The position numbers and the translations under genes are program-made. A DNA stretch of 64,000 nucleotides from Streptomyces sp. NBC_01304 (GTDB lineage: Bacteria; Actinomycetota; Actinomycetes; Streptomycetales; Streptomycetaceae): contig NZ_CP109055.1 of NCBI RefSeq assembly GCF_035975855.1, forward strand, positions 9,362,001 to 9,426,000, written 5' to 3'. Below are positions 47,381 to 57,200 of this stretch, piece after piece (within the stretch, counting starts at the first letter, position 1; the number at the start of each line of letters is the position of its first letter). Below the pieces are notes generated by a model, which saw nothing but the letters and a program-made list of their open reading frames with translations, had not been told where the DNA came from and searched no databases.

Positions 47381-47794
47381 TCAGTCATGCCCGGCGGGAC
47401 GTCGCAGATAGAGAGCGATCGCAACCGTCAAGGAGATGCCCCCGAGCAGAGCCAACAATCCGCCCAGCCAGGACGACTGCCCCGGCGTGAACAGCATCCC
47501 GATGCCGCCTCCGCAGAGCATGAAGGCGAGATAGCACGGAAAGAACATCCGACCCGAATTCGGCACAAAATCCCGAGGGGCCAGCCTGCGTCGTGGCTTA
47601 CTCGTCCAACGCCGCACGGCAGCAAGCGTCTGGCGCCCAGATCCTTTCCCTCCACCGCGAGATGGTGCGGGAGGAAGCCGATGCCGCGCCACTCCCCAGC
47701 CCTCCCACTTCCCCCATGCATCGGCCAGTCCCGCGGAACGGCTCCGCAGATTCAGGCTCGATCGCCGTCGGCCGTATTCATGGCGAGAAAACAA
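47381..47794 (-). CDS. small membrane protein
   Basis: 137 aa. The basic polar N-terminal 80 residues lack any recognised motif. Two helices follow: FFPCYLAFMLCGGGIGMLF and GGLLALLGGISLTVAIALYL. The start overlaps the preceding HhH gene by 17 bases, so it is probably coupled to it. No family recognised. Confidence 0.55.
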   Translation of the reverse strand: MFSRHEYGRRRSSLNLRSRSAGLADAWGKWEGWGVARHRLPPAPSRGGGKGSGRQTLAAVRRWTSKPRRRLAPRDFVPNSGRMFFPCYLAFMLCGGGIGMLFTPGQSSWLGGLLALLGGISLTVAIALYLRRPAGHD

Positions 47795-48422
47795 GCCGCT
47801 CCTGCACGGGCACCACTCGCACCTCCGAGAGACTGGCCGCTGTCATCAGGTGGCGGGCGTCGCGGAGGGAACCGCCTTGGGCGGCACGGGCCTCGATCAC
47901 GCGGGCGGCTTCGCCTTCCGTCCATCCGAGGTAGCGCACGAGCACGGAAGCACTGACAGTGTTCACATCGACCAGCCCTCCATCGTCGTACACGCCCTTG
48001 AGGTCGGGGCGCCCGATCGCCAGCATCCTGGCCGCATCAGGAAGTTGGGCCAGAATGCGCTTGGCCTCAACGCGTCGCGCGGCACCGGGCTCTACAGCCC
48101 ACGGCGAGTCGGGGGCAGAAGTCGCTGCGGTGGTGCGAGGTTCCCTGAGGATGGCCGCGACCAGGTGCACGGTGGCTGCCAACGCGACGGCAATGAGGCA
48201 CCAGTCCTGAACGTAGAGCTCCTCACCCTCCGGCGTGGTCCAGGCCAGTACCAACGCAGCCAGGCTGTAGCCACCGCCCCACAATCCGTACTGCACTCGG
48301 CCGCTACGGCCGGACAGCCATGCGAAGGGGACCGCGGCAGCCAGGCCCACGGTAAAGAGGGGCACAGCAGCCCAGCACAGGGCCCATCTGGTCCAAGAGG
48401 TCGGAGGCTTCTGCATGCTCAT
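47778..48422 (-). CDS. membrane protein with helix-hairpin-helix domain
   Basis: 214 aa. Four hydrophobic segments in the first half (WALCWAAVPLFTVGLAAAVP, YGLWGGGYSLAALVLAW, DWCLIAVALAATVHLVAAIL). The C-terminal 60 residues form ComEA-like HhH motifs: GLVDVNTVSASVLVRYLGWT, EGEAARVIEARAAQGGSLRD. ComEA-type domains bind DNA at the cell surface, but similar HhH units also occur in Streptomyces membrane proteins of unknown role. Overlaps the DsbA-like gene by four bases. Confidence 0.75.
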   Translation of the reverse strand: MSMQKPPTSWTRWALCWAAVPLFTVGLAAAVPFAWLSGRSGRVQYGLWGGGYSLAALVLAWTTPEGEELYVQDWCLIAVALAATVHLVAAILREPRTTAATSAPDSPWAVEPGAARRVEAKRILAQLPDAARMLAIGRPDLKGVYDDGGLVDVNTVSASVLVRYLGWTEGEAARVIEARAAQGGSLRDARHLMTAASLSEVRVVPVQERLVFSP

Positions 48423-49198
48423 GCGCTCTTGGTCACCTGCTGCGTGAAGTTCTTGACCGGGACAGGCTGGCCGCCGGGCTGGAGCACTGTAATCGGGTGG
48501 CCGTCCAGGTGGACCGTGGGGGTGCTAGTGACTCCGGCGTCCTTGAACACCTTGGTTGCCTTCTCCGCCCACGGCTCATACGTCAGCTCATTGACCGCCT
48601 TCTCGAAGGCCGGGGTACGCAACCCTTCAACCTTGTCCGCGAGCCTCAACAAGGTCTCGGACGAGGAGAACTTGTCGTCACGAGGGACGGCCGGCTGGTT
48701 CTCATACAGCACGGTGACGAAGTCGAGGAACTTCTCCGGACTTTCGTTGGCCGCGGCGCCCAGAGCGTTGAGAGCCTGCTTGGAGCCGGTGCCGCCGAGA
48801 GACTTGTCCGTGAACGCGACAAAGTGGTACTCGACCTTGTGCGTGCCCTTGTCGGCGAGCTCACGGATAGTCCTGCCGAGCACCTTCTGGGTGGACGCGC
48901 AGGCCGGGCAGCGCGGGTCCATGAACACCTGGATGGTGTGCTGAGCATCCAACTTACCCTGGGTCACAACCGTGCCCTGCGTGCCCGAGACGTTTGCGGG
49001 CAGCACCAGCGGCTTGGGCTTCGGGCCATCCTCACCACTGCCGAACAGCAACCACGCACCACCGGCGGCCAGCGCGAGCGCAGATGCCGCGGCGGCGCCG
49101 ACCAAAACCTTGCGGCGGTGTGAGGACCGTGCGGCCCGATGCGTAGCCACCTCGGAACTCCCCCGGCTCTCCTCATTGCTGCGCATGTGCTCACCCAT
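48419..49198 (-). CDS. DsbA-like membrane-anchored thioredoxin-fold protein
   Basis: 259 aa from ATG 49198. A single helix (VLVGAAAASALALAAGGAWL) anchors it outside the cell. The thioredoxin-4 (DsbA/Nhl-like) domain shows IQVFMDPRCPACASTQKVLG, with the CPAC active site, and the cis-Pro region GVTSTPTVHLDG. Helical insert between (ESPEKFLDFVTVLYENQPAV). It should oxidise or isomerise disulfides in exported proteins. The nearby protease has several Cys residues. Confidence 0.85.
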   Translation of the reverse strand: MGEHMRSNEESRGSSEVATHRAARSSHRRKVLVGAAAASALALAAGGAWLLFGSGEDGPKPKPLVLPANVSGTQGTVVTQGKLDAQHTIQVFMDPRCPACASTQKVLGRTIRELADKGTHKVEYHFVAFTDKSLGGTGSKQALNALGAAANESPEKFLDFVTVLYENQPAVPRDDKFSSSETLLRLADKVEGLRTPAFEKAVNELTYEPWAEKATKVFKDAGVTSTPTVHLDGHPITVLQPGGQPVPVKNFTQQVTKSA

Positions 49199-49357
49199 CG
49201 TGTCCTCAGCCCTCTCTCACGAGGTCTAACCTAAAGCGAGCATAAAGGGAGCGACCGCGAACTGGAGAGGACTAAAGTCCTCAGCTGGTCAGGACTTTAT
49301 GACGCCGGGCAACCGATATGCAGTCCAACGTCAACGAGCCACCGGATTGCCCGGGAT

Positions 49358-49750
49358 TCAGAAGTCCTCAAACAGGTAGAAACACAGGCCAAACAGAACG
49401 GCAAGGGAAGCGATCACCTGCACAGTAATCCAGGTTGATCCCTTGTTCCCCTTCCTGACTCCATGCACAGCCTGATCCTTGGCGTTCTCGTAGATCTCCT
49501 TTCGATGCCCCGCGATCCCCAAAGTAAATGCGGCCATTGCGCAGGAGAAGTAGGACAGACTCACTTGAGTGGACCAGCCCTTCATCGATCCGGAAGCCAT
49601 CGCAAAGACGAAAGCAAGGATGGGCGCAACGCAGACCTGCACCTTCTGCCCCTTGTTCGGCATTGCGGTGATCAACATCGAGAGAAGAATCACCGTGCAG
49701 ATGACTGCCACAACCGCTATTACCCAGACAGGAATGGAGTCCAGACGCAT
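49358..49750 (-). CDS. small membrane protein, paralogue of 50799-51191, candidate immunity protein
   Basis: 130 aa, ATG 49750 with AGGG seven bases upstream. Segments: VIAVVAVICTVILLSMLITA, VAPILAFVFAMASGSMKG, QVSLSYFSCAMAAFTLGIAG and TVQVIASLAVLFGLCFYLF. It shares with 50799-51191 the helix order, MPN after helix 1, the S-KxxSTQV/KDFSVQV block and the xxDF end. Not a named family. It lies downstream of RHS giant 3 on the same strand. Confidence 0.65.
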   Translation of the reverse strand: MRLDSIPVWVIAVVAVICTVILLSMLITAMPNKGQKVQVCVAPILAFVFAMASGSMKGWSTQVSLSYFSCAMAAFTLGIAGHRKEIYENAKDQAVHGVRKGNKGSTWITVQVIASLAVLFGLCFYLFEDF

Positions 49751-49887
49751 TTATTTCCCTGAAGAGAGGACCTGATATCTGACGCCCCCCCCCGGTGGCG
49801 GCCCAGCCCATGGTCGCACCGCCGGCATCGAGCGTGAGTCTCACATACTTGGCCGCAGCAGCTGCACGGCTACCCCCTGATCTGAGA

Positions 49888-50511
49888 TCAAGGGCGAAGA
49901 TTTAGTAGCTCCACCAGTGGGGACCCGAGGAAATGGTCCAAGCCGGCGAGTTCGAAGGTTGCGAGCATCGCAACTTCGGTCTCGGCGAGGCTGTCTGTCA
50001 CCCAGAGGCCCCGTGCTCGGGTTGCGACATGAAGCTGGCCCGAAGAAGTCGAGCGGGTCGCGGTGAGACGCCCGCCTTCGCTACCGATGCGGAAGGCCGC
50101 CGCGGCGAAGCGGAACTCCACGGAGCGCTGACTGGAACGAATCGCGCCCTTCGCTGTCAGGGTGAACGGGGCGCCGTCAGCCGAGCCGTGGATTCCCTGC
50201 TTCACACGCTTCAGCAGAGGAGCTCCGGGCATCACGGCATCATCTAGAACCAGCACCACTTTCCCGGAGGATGCGAACGTCCACTGCTCCCAGCCGTTGG
50301 CAACACCCTGGATCCCAGGGTCGACCGCGAGACCTCGACTGAGGGTCATCTTCCCCAAGTCAGTGACGGCTGTGGCGTGTAGCCCGAGTTGCTTCGCCGG
50401 GGCATGCCATGTGCGCTTGGGTACATCGATATGCACGTTCAGGGGCATTCTCATTGATGGCTCCACGCACAGCAGGAGGTATGCAGCGAGCGGCTGGTCG
50501 TTGCCGATCAC
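49888..50511 (-). CDS. hypothetical protein
   Basis: 207 aa from GTG 50511. No signal peptide or membrane helix is certain. Beta-rich: MRMPLNVHIDVPKRTWHAPA, WTFASSGKVVLVLDDAV, FTLTAKGAIRSSQRSVEFRF, LHVATRARGLWVTDSLAETE. No family recognised. It sits between two paralogous membrane proteins in the region after RHS giant 3 and may be part of its immunity or accessory set. Upstream in-frame sequence lacks a better start. Confidence 0.5.
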   Translation of the reverse strand: MIGNDQPLAAYLLLCVEPSMRMPLNVHIDVPKRTWHAPAKQLGLHATAVTDLGKMTLSRGLAVDPGIQGVANGWEQWTFASSGKVVLVLDDAVMPGAPLLKRVKQGIHGSADGAPFTLTAKGAIRSSQRSVEFRFAAAAFRIGSEGGRLTATRSTSSGQLHVATRARGLWVTDSLAETEVAMLATFELAGLDHFLGSPLVELLNLRP

Positions 50512-50582
50512 CGGGTAGACCGGCAGGAATCACCCAAAGCCCTAACTGGGTGGGCTTTTGTGTGACTCTGAGCGAGCACCCC

Positions 50583-50756
50583 TCACGAAGTCCGCAGGCG
50601 CACATATTTGAGCAAGCCCGAAAGTGCCAGCGCAGAGAGGCCCAGCGGGATCAAAGCGCCATCGCCGCGGATAGCTGACCCAATGGCGCCGCCAACGCCG
50701 GCCACGATCATGACCAGAGCAATAGCGGACTCTCTACGCATCCGCACATCAGTCAT
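50583..50756 (-). CDS. very small membrane protein
   Basis: 57 aa from ATG 50756 (AAAGGA upstream); a longer start at 50798 touches the preceding stop. Two helices: SAIALVMIVAGVGGAIGSAI and LIPLGLSALALSGLLKYV. Directly follows 50799-51191 on the same strand, so it is probably co-transcribed. Confidence 0.5.
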   Translation of the reverse strand: MTDVRMRRESAIALVMIVAGVGGAIGSAIRGDGALIPLGLSALALSGLLKYVRLRTS

Positions 50757-50798
50757 TTTCCCGGAATCCTTTGCATCATTCCATGAGGCCCCCCTCAT

Positions 50799-51191
50799 TT
50801 AAAAGTCCGTAAAGATCACGGAGAGGAGAATGAACGGTACTGCACCTGCGGCAATGATTTGAAAAACCACTCTCCGAACGAGCCGAGGATCATCGAAATT
50901 ATCACCCTTCGATTCCACTCGTATCATCTTGGCAATTTCGCGACGCTTCCCCCAAGGGCCCCCAATGAGGGCCAGCATTGCCATGATGTAATACGCTGCA
51001 GCGACTTGGACGCTAAAGTCCTTAATGGCCGATGATGCCACCAGGAACAGTATGCCGAATCCGCATCCAATGAGCACCTTCAGCCTGTATGAGCGGTTCG
51101 GCATTAGAGGCATCCATACCGCAATAAACCCTCCCATGCATGCCACGGTGATCGCAATCATCAAAATCACCGGGATTTCAGCCAACTTCAT
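50799..51191 (-). CDS. small membrane protein, candidate immunity protein of RHS giant 3
   Basis: 130 aa, ATG 51191 with AAGGAAC just upstream. Segments: IPVILMIAITVACMGGFIAV, VLIGCGFGILFLVASSAI, QVAAAYYIMAMLALIGGPWG and RRVVFQIIAAGAVPFILLSV. First gene after RHS giant 3, and a paralogue of 49358-49750. RHS giant 3 ends in a membrane-seeking tip, so a four-helix membrane protein is a fitting immunity partner. Inference from position and duplication. Confidence 0.68.
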   Translation of the reverse strand: MKLAEIPVILMIAITVACMGGFIAVWMPLMPNRSYRLKVLIGCGFGILFLVASSAIKDFSVQVAAAYYIMAMLALIGGPWGKRREIAKMIRVESKGDNFDDPRLVRRVVFQIIAAGAVPFILLSVIFTDF

Positions 51192-51216
51192 CCATTGTTC
51201 CTTACTCAGGCTGGGG

Positions 51217-51252
51217 CCTGCGGCGCCTGATCCTCGGATCAGGCGCCGCAGG
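51217..51252 (-). terminator. 17-bp perfect hairpin between RHS giant 3 and its downstream genes
   Basis: CCTGCGGCGCCTGATCC (51217-51233) and GGATCAGGCGCCGCAGG (51236-51252) pair fully. It lies between the RHS stop and the 51191 start, so it may terminate or attenuate read-through. Confidence 0.75.
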
Positions 51253-51293
51253 TTGCACCGAAACGGCGCTTCAAACGGGGGCGTCCGGTGAAA

Positions 51294-54200
51294 TCACCAG
51301 TCAGTGGTGGTGATGCCCCAGACATTCGCAGGGGTAGCGGCCGCGATCTTCCCTGCACCCGAAACCATGTTCTGCGATGCAGCGGAATACGACTTGCCAG
51401 TCATGCCGACGAAGGCACGTCCAGCACCCTTGGCAGGCATCGCACCGAGGACTCCGCCGGCGACGGCATTGCCGATCTTCGGTCCGGCGATTTTTCCAAT
51501 TGTACTGCCTACCGCCTTACCGGCGCCGCCGCCGGCTACCGCAAGCGCAGCTCCTGCAGCGGCAGTACCAGCACTCTTCCAATCGCCCGTGGCCGCATAC
51601 AGACCCGCGCTCGCTACGCCCGTCGCAAGAGATGCCGCTCCCAGCGCAGCCCCGAGCTGGGGTGCGAAGGGGGTGACAACCGAAGCCACGACGCCGAGTC
51701 CAGTGCTGATCTTCCCCAAGCTGCCGGCAGCGCTGGCAGCTGTCTTCTTCCAGTCTCCTGAAGTGACCCAGTTCTTGGCACCGGACGCCGCCTTCTTCGC
51801 GCTTGAGAATGCTTGCCCTGTCTTTTTCCCTACCGCGCGGGCGACGTTCTTTGCCGCCTTGACGGTCTTCTTCGCCACCTTCGCTACGGCCTTGATGGAT
51901 TTCGTAACGGCTTTTTTGACTACTTTCTTCGCCACCGCGACCGCTTTTTTGACGTCCTTGACGACCTTTTTGGCTACCTTCTTGGCTTCCTTGACTACCT
52001 TCTTAACCGTCTTCTTGACGACCTTGACGGTCTTCTTGACGACCTTCTTTACGGCCTTCTTGGCCTTCTTGAAGAGCTTCTTGAAGAAGAGACCGTCGGG
52101 GTCGGTGAAGGTGGCTGGGTTGTTGTTGGAGTAGGCGTACCCGTGAAGTTGCTGAGGCTTCTGATGATCAATGATCGGATCCACCGACAGGAATCGCCCT
52201 GTGGAAGCCTCGTACGCCCTGGCTCCGAGTTGTGTCAGTCCTGTGCTGGCATCGATGGTGCCGCCGACGAAGCCCTTACCGCCGGGCCAGTTGACAGAGG
52301 CCCCATTGCGATCCGCGCCGAACGGGTCGAGGGAGCGGCGAGTCACTCCCATCGCTCCAATGGCCCCGATGGCAAGGAACGCCGTGCCATGGTGATCGGC
52401 TGCAAGGAACTGGACGTCGCCTTCACTGTCACGCTGGGCCACCGCGTTTTCACCATGGTGGTAGTAGCGGGTGCCCGACAGCTTCTGCGTGGTCTGCTCG
52501 AGCAGAACCTCGGTGCCGCCCAGGTACAGCGTGGTGCCTTCTGGGGTCTTGCGCAGCAGGCGCTCGCCCTCGGCGTCATAGACGTACTCAGTGACGCGGC
52601 CGTTCTCGGTGACCTTGGTCAGGTTGCCTTCGGCGTCCCACTCGAGCTTCTGGTCAATGCCGTCTGCGTTACGACGAGTGGTGTTGCCGGTTGCGTCGTA
52701 CTCGTAGGTGTCCGGAGCCGTCTGGCCAGCCTTGGCCGAGACTTCGGTCAGAGCGTGCGGGTGCTTGCTCTTGTCGTCCGGGTACTCGTACTTGCGGGTG
52801 TGCGGGCCTCCTTCAGCCAGGTGGTCGGTCTCGCTGAGCCTACTACCGGACTTGTCGTAGGCATACGACTTCCAGTAGGGCTGCGGACCGCTCGCGCCCG
52901 TGGGGCCCGAGCACGCCTCGCCCGAGGTGGTCCAGGCATCGGTCATGCGCTGCAGGTAGTCGTGGCGGAAGCACTGGGTGTCCCGCGTCGTGGCGTCCTG
53001 CAGGTCGCTGATCTTGGTGACGTTGCCTGCGAGGTCGTGGCTGTAGTCGACAGCGCTGAGCGACGGTTCGGCACCATCCGGTGCATCACGATCCGTGTAG
53101 GACTTCTTCAGCCAACGGGTGGCATCGTCGTAGGTGTTGGTACGGACGATGCGCTGCCCGCTCGTGCCCTGCTGGTACTGCTGCAGTTCACCGAACGGGG
53201 TGTACTTCATTGACGAGAGATAGCTCGTCTCGCCCTTCAGGCCCGTGAGCTGTCCGGTCTTGCCGTAGCTGTAGGTGAGCTTCTCAGAAGGCAAACCACC
53301 TGCCTCAGGGAGCTGCTGTGAGGCGAGCTCACCGGTGGCGGTGTATTCGGTACCGAACCCGTAGGAGCCGGCGAGCTTGCCCTCCTTGCCGGGAACGCTG
53401 ATCTGCGAGCCAGTGGGCCGACCCTGGTCGTCGTAGCCGGTGACCTCAGTCGTGTATGCCTGTCCGTCGATGAAACGGGTGGACTTGGTGGGTTCGCCCT
53501 TGGCGAGGCTGTCGTAGCTCCATTCAGCGAGCTTCTCGCCGTCCAGCGATCCCTTGTGCATGGCCGTCTTGCGGCCGAGCTTGTCGTGGGCGTAGGCGAG
53601 GGTTTCACCTCGCGCGTCCGTGACACCGACGATCTGGTCGTTGTCGTCGTAAGCGTAGGTGGTGACGCCCCGGTCGGGGTCGCTGTCCTTCACCTTGCGG
53701 CCGCGCTCGTCGTACTCGTACGTCCACGTGGCCCCATCCGGGCCGATGACCTTGGCCAGTTCGCCACCCGCGTTGTACTCGTACTTGGTGGCGTCGAATT
53801 CACCGGTGGCCTCTCGCCCCTTGTACTGGCGCAGTTCAACGACCTGTCCGAGCACATCTGTGATCTTGGTGCTCACGGTGCCGCCAGTCGGCGGGATCTC
53901 CGTGGTCCGATCGCCGTTGTGCTCCACCTTGGACCGGGATACCTCTGTGCCAAGGCTGTACAGGATCTGCGCCGTGGCACGCCCCGCACCGTCGTACTCG
54001 TTGACGGTCTGCCGGATGACCTGGTTGTCCGGGGTCGCCAGCAGCTCCGTGTTCGGGTTGGTGCCGTTCAGATACGGGCCCGACTCCTTCACCACCAGGC
54101 CGCGGGAGTCGTACACCGTTTCGGTGACCACACGGCCGGCACGGGCACTGCTCGTCTGGCCGAGGTCGGCACGGGTCTCCTGGGTCTGACGCGGACGCAG

Positions 54201-57200
54201 CAGGCCGTCGTACAGCTCGTTCAGAACCGTGTAACTGCCGTCGTCCTGCAAGGTCTTGGTCGTGACCGCCGAGGGGCCGTCCTTGCGGATCAGGTAGGTG
54301 TACTCGGTGTTCGGCTTGGCCTTGTCCTGACCCGGCAGGAACACCTTGGTCAGACGGCCCATCGGGTCGTATGCCAGATCGGTGACCTTGCCGTCGGCGT
54401 CGGTGTCCTTGACCGGGTTGTCACGGCCGGGCTCGTGCTCGGTGGTCTGGGTGTGGCCGAGCGGATTGACCGTGGTGACCTTGGTCGGGATCTGGCCCGT
54501 GGCCGGGGAGTACTCGGTCTTGGTGGTCTCGCCCAGGCCATCGGTCTTCTCGACCGTGCGGCCGAAGGAGTCGAACTTCTCGATCGCGGCGACCTTGTAC
54601 TGCGGCGTGGCGCCGGAGTAGCCAGTGAGCTCCTCAACACGGGTCGGATCGCCCTTGTCGGGGGCCGCGCGGAAGGTCTTGTTGTCGTAGACGGTCCGCT
54701 CGTCGGAGATGACGTGCTTCGGCCGCTCCACCGAGGCACCGCATGCCACGGAGACGGTCTCCTGACGGGAGGTCAGGTCCATCAGGTGCTTGGCCCCGTT
54801 ACGCGCGTACTCGGTACGCGTGCACGCCGTCGGCACTCCGTCACCCTGCTTGTTGACCTCGGTCAGCAGGTTGTACTCGTCGTACTTGGACTCGGTCTGC
54901 GAGGCACGCCACTTCCCGCCCTCGCCGAGGGTGCGGTTGCGCTCGGTTCCCTCGTTGACTTGGAAGGAGGTCAGGTCGGTGGTGCCGGGTCGTTTACGGG
55001 TCGCCGTCGCGCCCTTGTGCCAGGGTGTGTGCGAAGTGGTCTCGATCAGCGCTCCACCGTCACCGTTGTATTCCTTGGTCTCGCGCGCCTTACCTGCGAG
55101 CTGGTCGTGGTCAGTGACCTTGTTGCCCTCGGAGTCAGCGATCTGAACGCTGCGGGTCGAGCCGTTGGCGAGCTTGTCGCCGTGCATGCCTCGGAAGAAG
55201 ACCTCTTCGGAGAGGGACTTCTTGTCGGAGCCCTGGCCACTGCGGGTCTTCACGCGCTCGTATCCGCGCCAGTTGCCCCAGGTGCGCTGATTGGCCTTGG
55301 TGAACTCGGCCGTGTCGTAGTGCCAGGCCGCGTCGCCGACGTACTCGTACTTGGTGATCTCGGCGGGGCTGCCGGCGACCAGGTCGTTCTCGATGACCTC
55401 GGTGACCACGTACTTGTGGAAGTAGTCCTTGTACGGCTTGGGCTTGCCGTCGGGGCCCTCGGGCTGGCCGGACGGGAACCAGTTCACCGGGTAGCAGCGC
55501 ATCCCGTTGGAGTCGTCCGCGGTCGGCAGCTTCTTGGCGGTCACCGAGCACATGCGCTCGGAGTAGCCGATGCCGATGACACCGCCGGTTTCGTTGTTGA
55601 TGGCGTTGATGCGGTAGCGGACGAACGGGGCGATGCCCTCGTCGCCGTCGACGCGGTTGGCCAGCTGCTGGCCGGAGAAGGCGATCTCCGGCATCTTCTG
55701 GGCGGATCCACCGGTGTGGCCGGTGCGGGTGATGCCCGACAGCCACAGGGCGGACTGGGTGCCGTCACCCGAGTGCGGGTAGTCGTGGCGGAAGTCCCAG
55801 GTGTCGACCGGCTTGTACGCGCCGGCGTCCAGGACGTCGGTGGCGATCTTCACGGTGCGCTTGGTGGACCAAAAGGTCGGCGAGTGCTTGCCCGCACAGT
55901 CCTTGGCTGTGGGCGCGCAGTACTGGTCGAACGGCACGTCCGGCCAGCGCTTGGCGTTGGCCTCGGTGAACTTGGACTCGGAGCAGTCGAAGTCGGCGGA
56001 GGGTATACACCGCTCGGCGGACGTGACGTTCACGCGGGCCGGGGCCTTGGCCGTGTACTCGGAGCCCGCCCGGTGGCCGTACTCGATGCGCTTGAGGTAG
56101 CCGGCCCGGTCGTAGGCGACCTTGGCAGGCTTGAGCAGCGCGCCATAGTGGTTGGTCTCCTTGCCGTAGTAGAAGACCATCGCGTTGTCGTTGGCGTCGA
56201 TGACGTGGTCGAGCTGCCAGCGCCAGGCGTGCTTCTTGCCGGCATCCTTGCCATACAGCGGGACGTTCAGCGTGGAGTTGGTCTGCTCCTTGCCGTCCGT
56301 GTAGCCGGGCAGCTTGTTGCGGCCGAAGAAGTACTGCGTGCCGTCGACCGTGGTCAGCTTCCAGTGCTTGCCGTCGGTGTCGCCGTTGTCAGCGCCCTTG
56401 AGCAGCTCGATCTTGGAGCCGTCGTCGTTGGCGGGCTTCCACACACCGGTCGCGTCGTCGCGGACCAGCTCGGTGGACTGGCCGTCTAGCGACATCGTGG
56501 CGTTCTCGCTGGCGTAGCACATGTCGCCGGAGTTCTTGGGGGCGTTCGAGCCGGTCACGTCGGTGCAGCTCTGGTACGCGCGCTCGATGAAGCCACCGTT
56601 GGTCAGGCTCCAGCCTTCGCCAACGGCGCCGGGCTGGTTGTTGGTGGCGGCGGTGCGGCCGTCTACGCTCTGCGCCGAGTAGCCCAGGTTCAGTTCGGGG
56701 TCGAGTTCGCCGGGGGTCGGGGGCGTCTCGATCGGGTACTGCCAGGAGAAGTCACCGGAGGAGCCGCCCGCGGTCCACGAGCCGGACGGGGAGAGCGAAC
56801 TCGCCTGGTAGTCACCGCCTGAACCGGATGCCCCGGCTCGCACCGCGAACACCATCGAGGCGTCCGCGTCGGCGGTCTTGGCACCCTTGGGTGCCAGTGC
56901 CGTCGCTTCGCCGCTCAGACGGTGCTTGACCTCGTCGTGCTTGAACTGGCCCACCGGGGTGCCGGTGGTGCACTCGGCCTTGTCCGGCGTGTTCAGCGCG
57001 CAGGCCGGGAGCTGCACCAGGGTCAGACGGCTGGCCCAGTCACCACCGTAGGCGTGCTTGAACGCCGAGTAGTCCACGTCGACCGCGAGCTTGCCCAGGC
57101 CCGCGTCGCGGGTCTGCTTCTCCGGGGTGACGGTGAACAGGATGCCCTCGACACCGGCCTTGCGGGTGGTGTCACGGTTCTGGACGGCTACGGACAGCTG

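Noticed and set aside
51830..52092. Lys-rich repeat as simple-sequence DNA or CRISPR-like array
   Set aside because: The repeat is at the amino-acid level (KKxVKK) with varied codons and no regular spacer-repeat period.
53556..56489. 977-aa plus-strand open frame
   Set aside because: Lies wholly antisense inside RHS giant 3, which has clear YD repeats and signal peptide; the translation is low-complexity Val/Leu/Arg/Asp with no motif.
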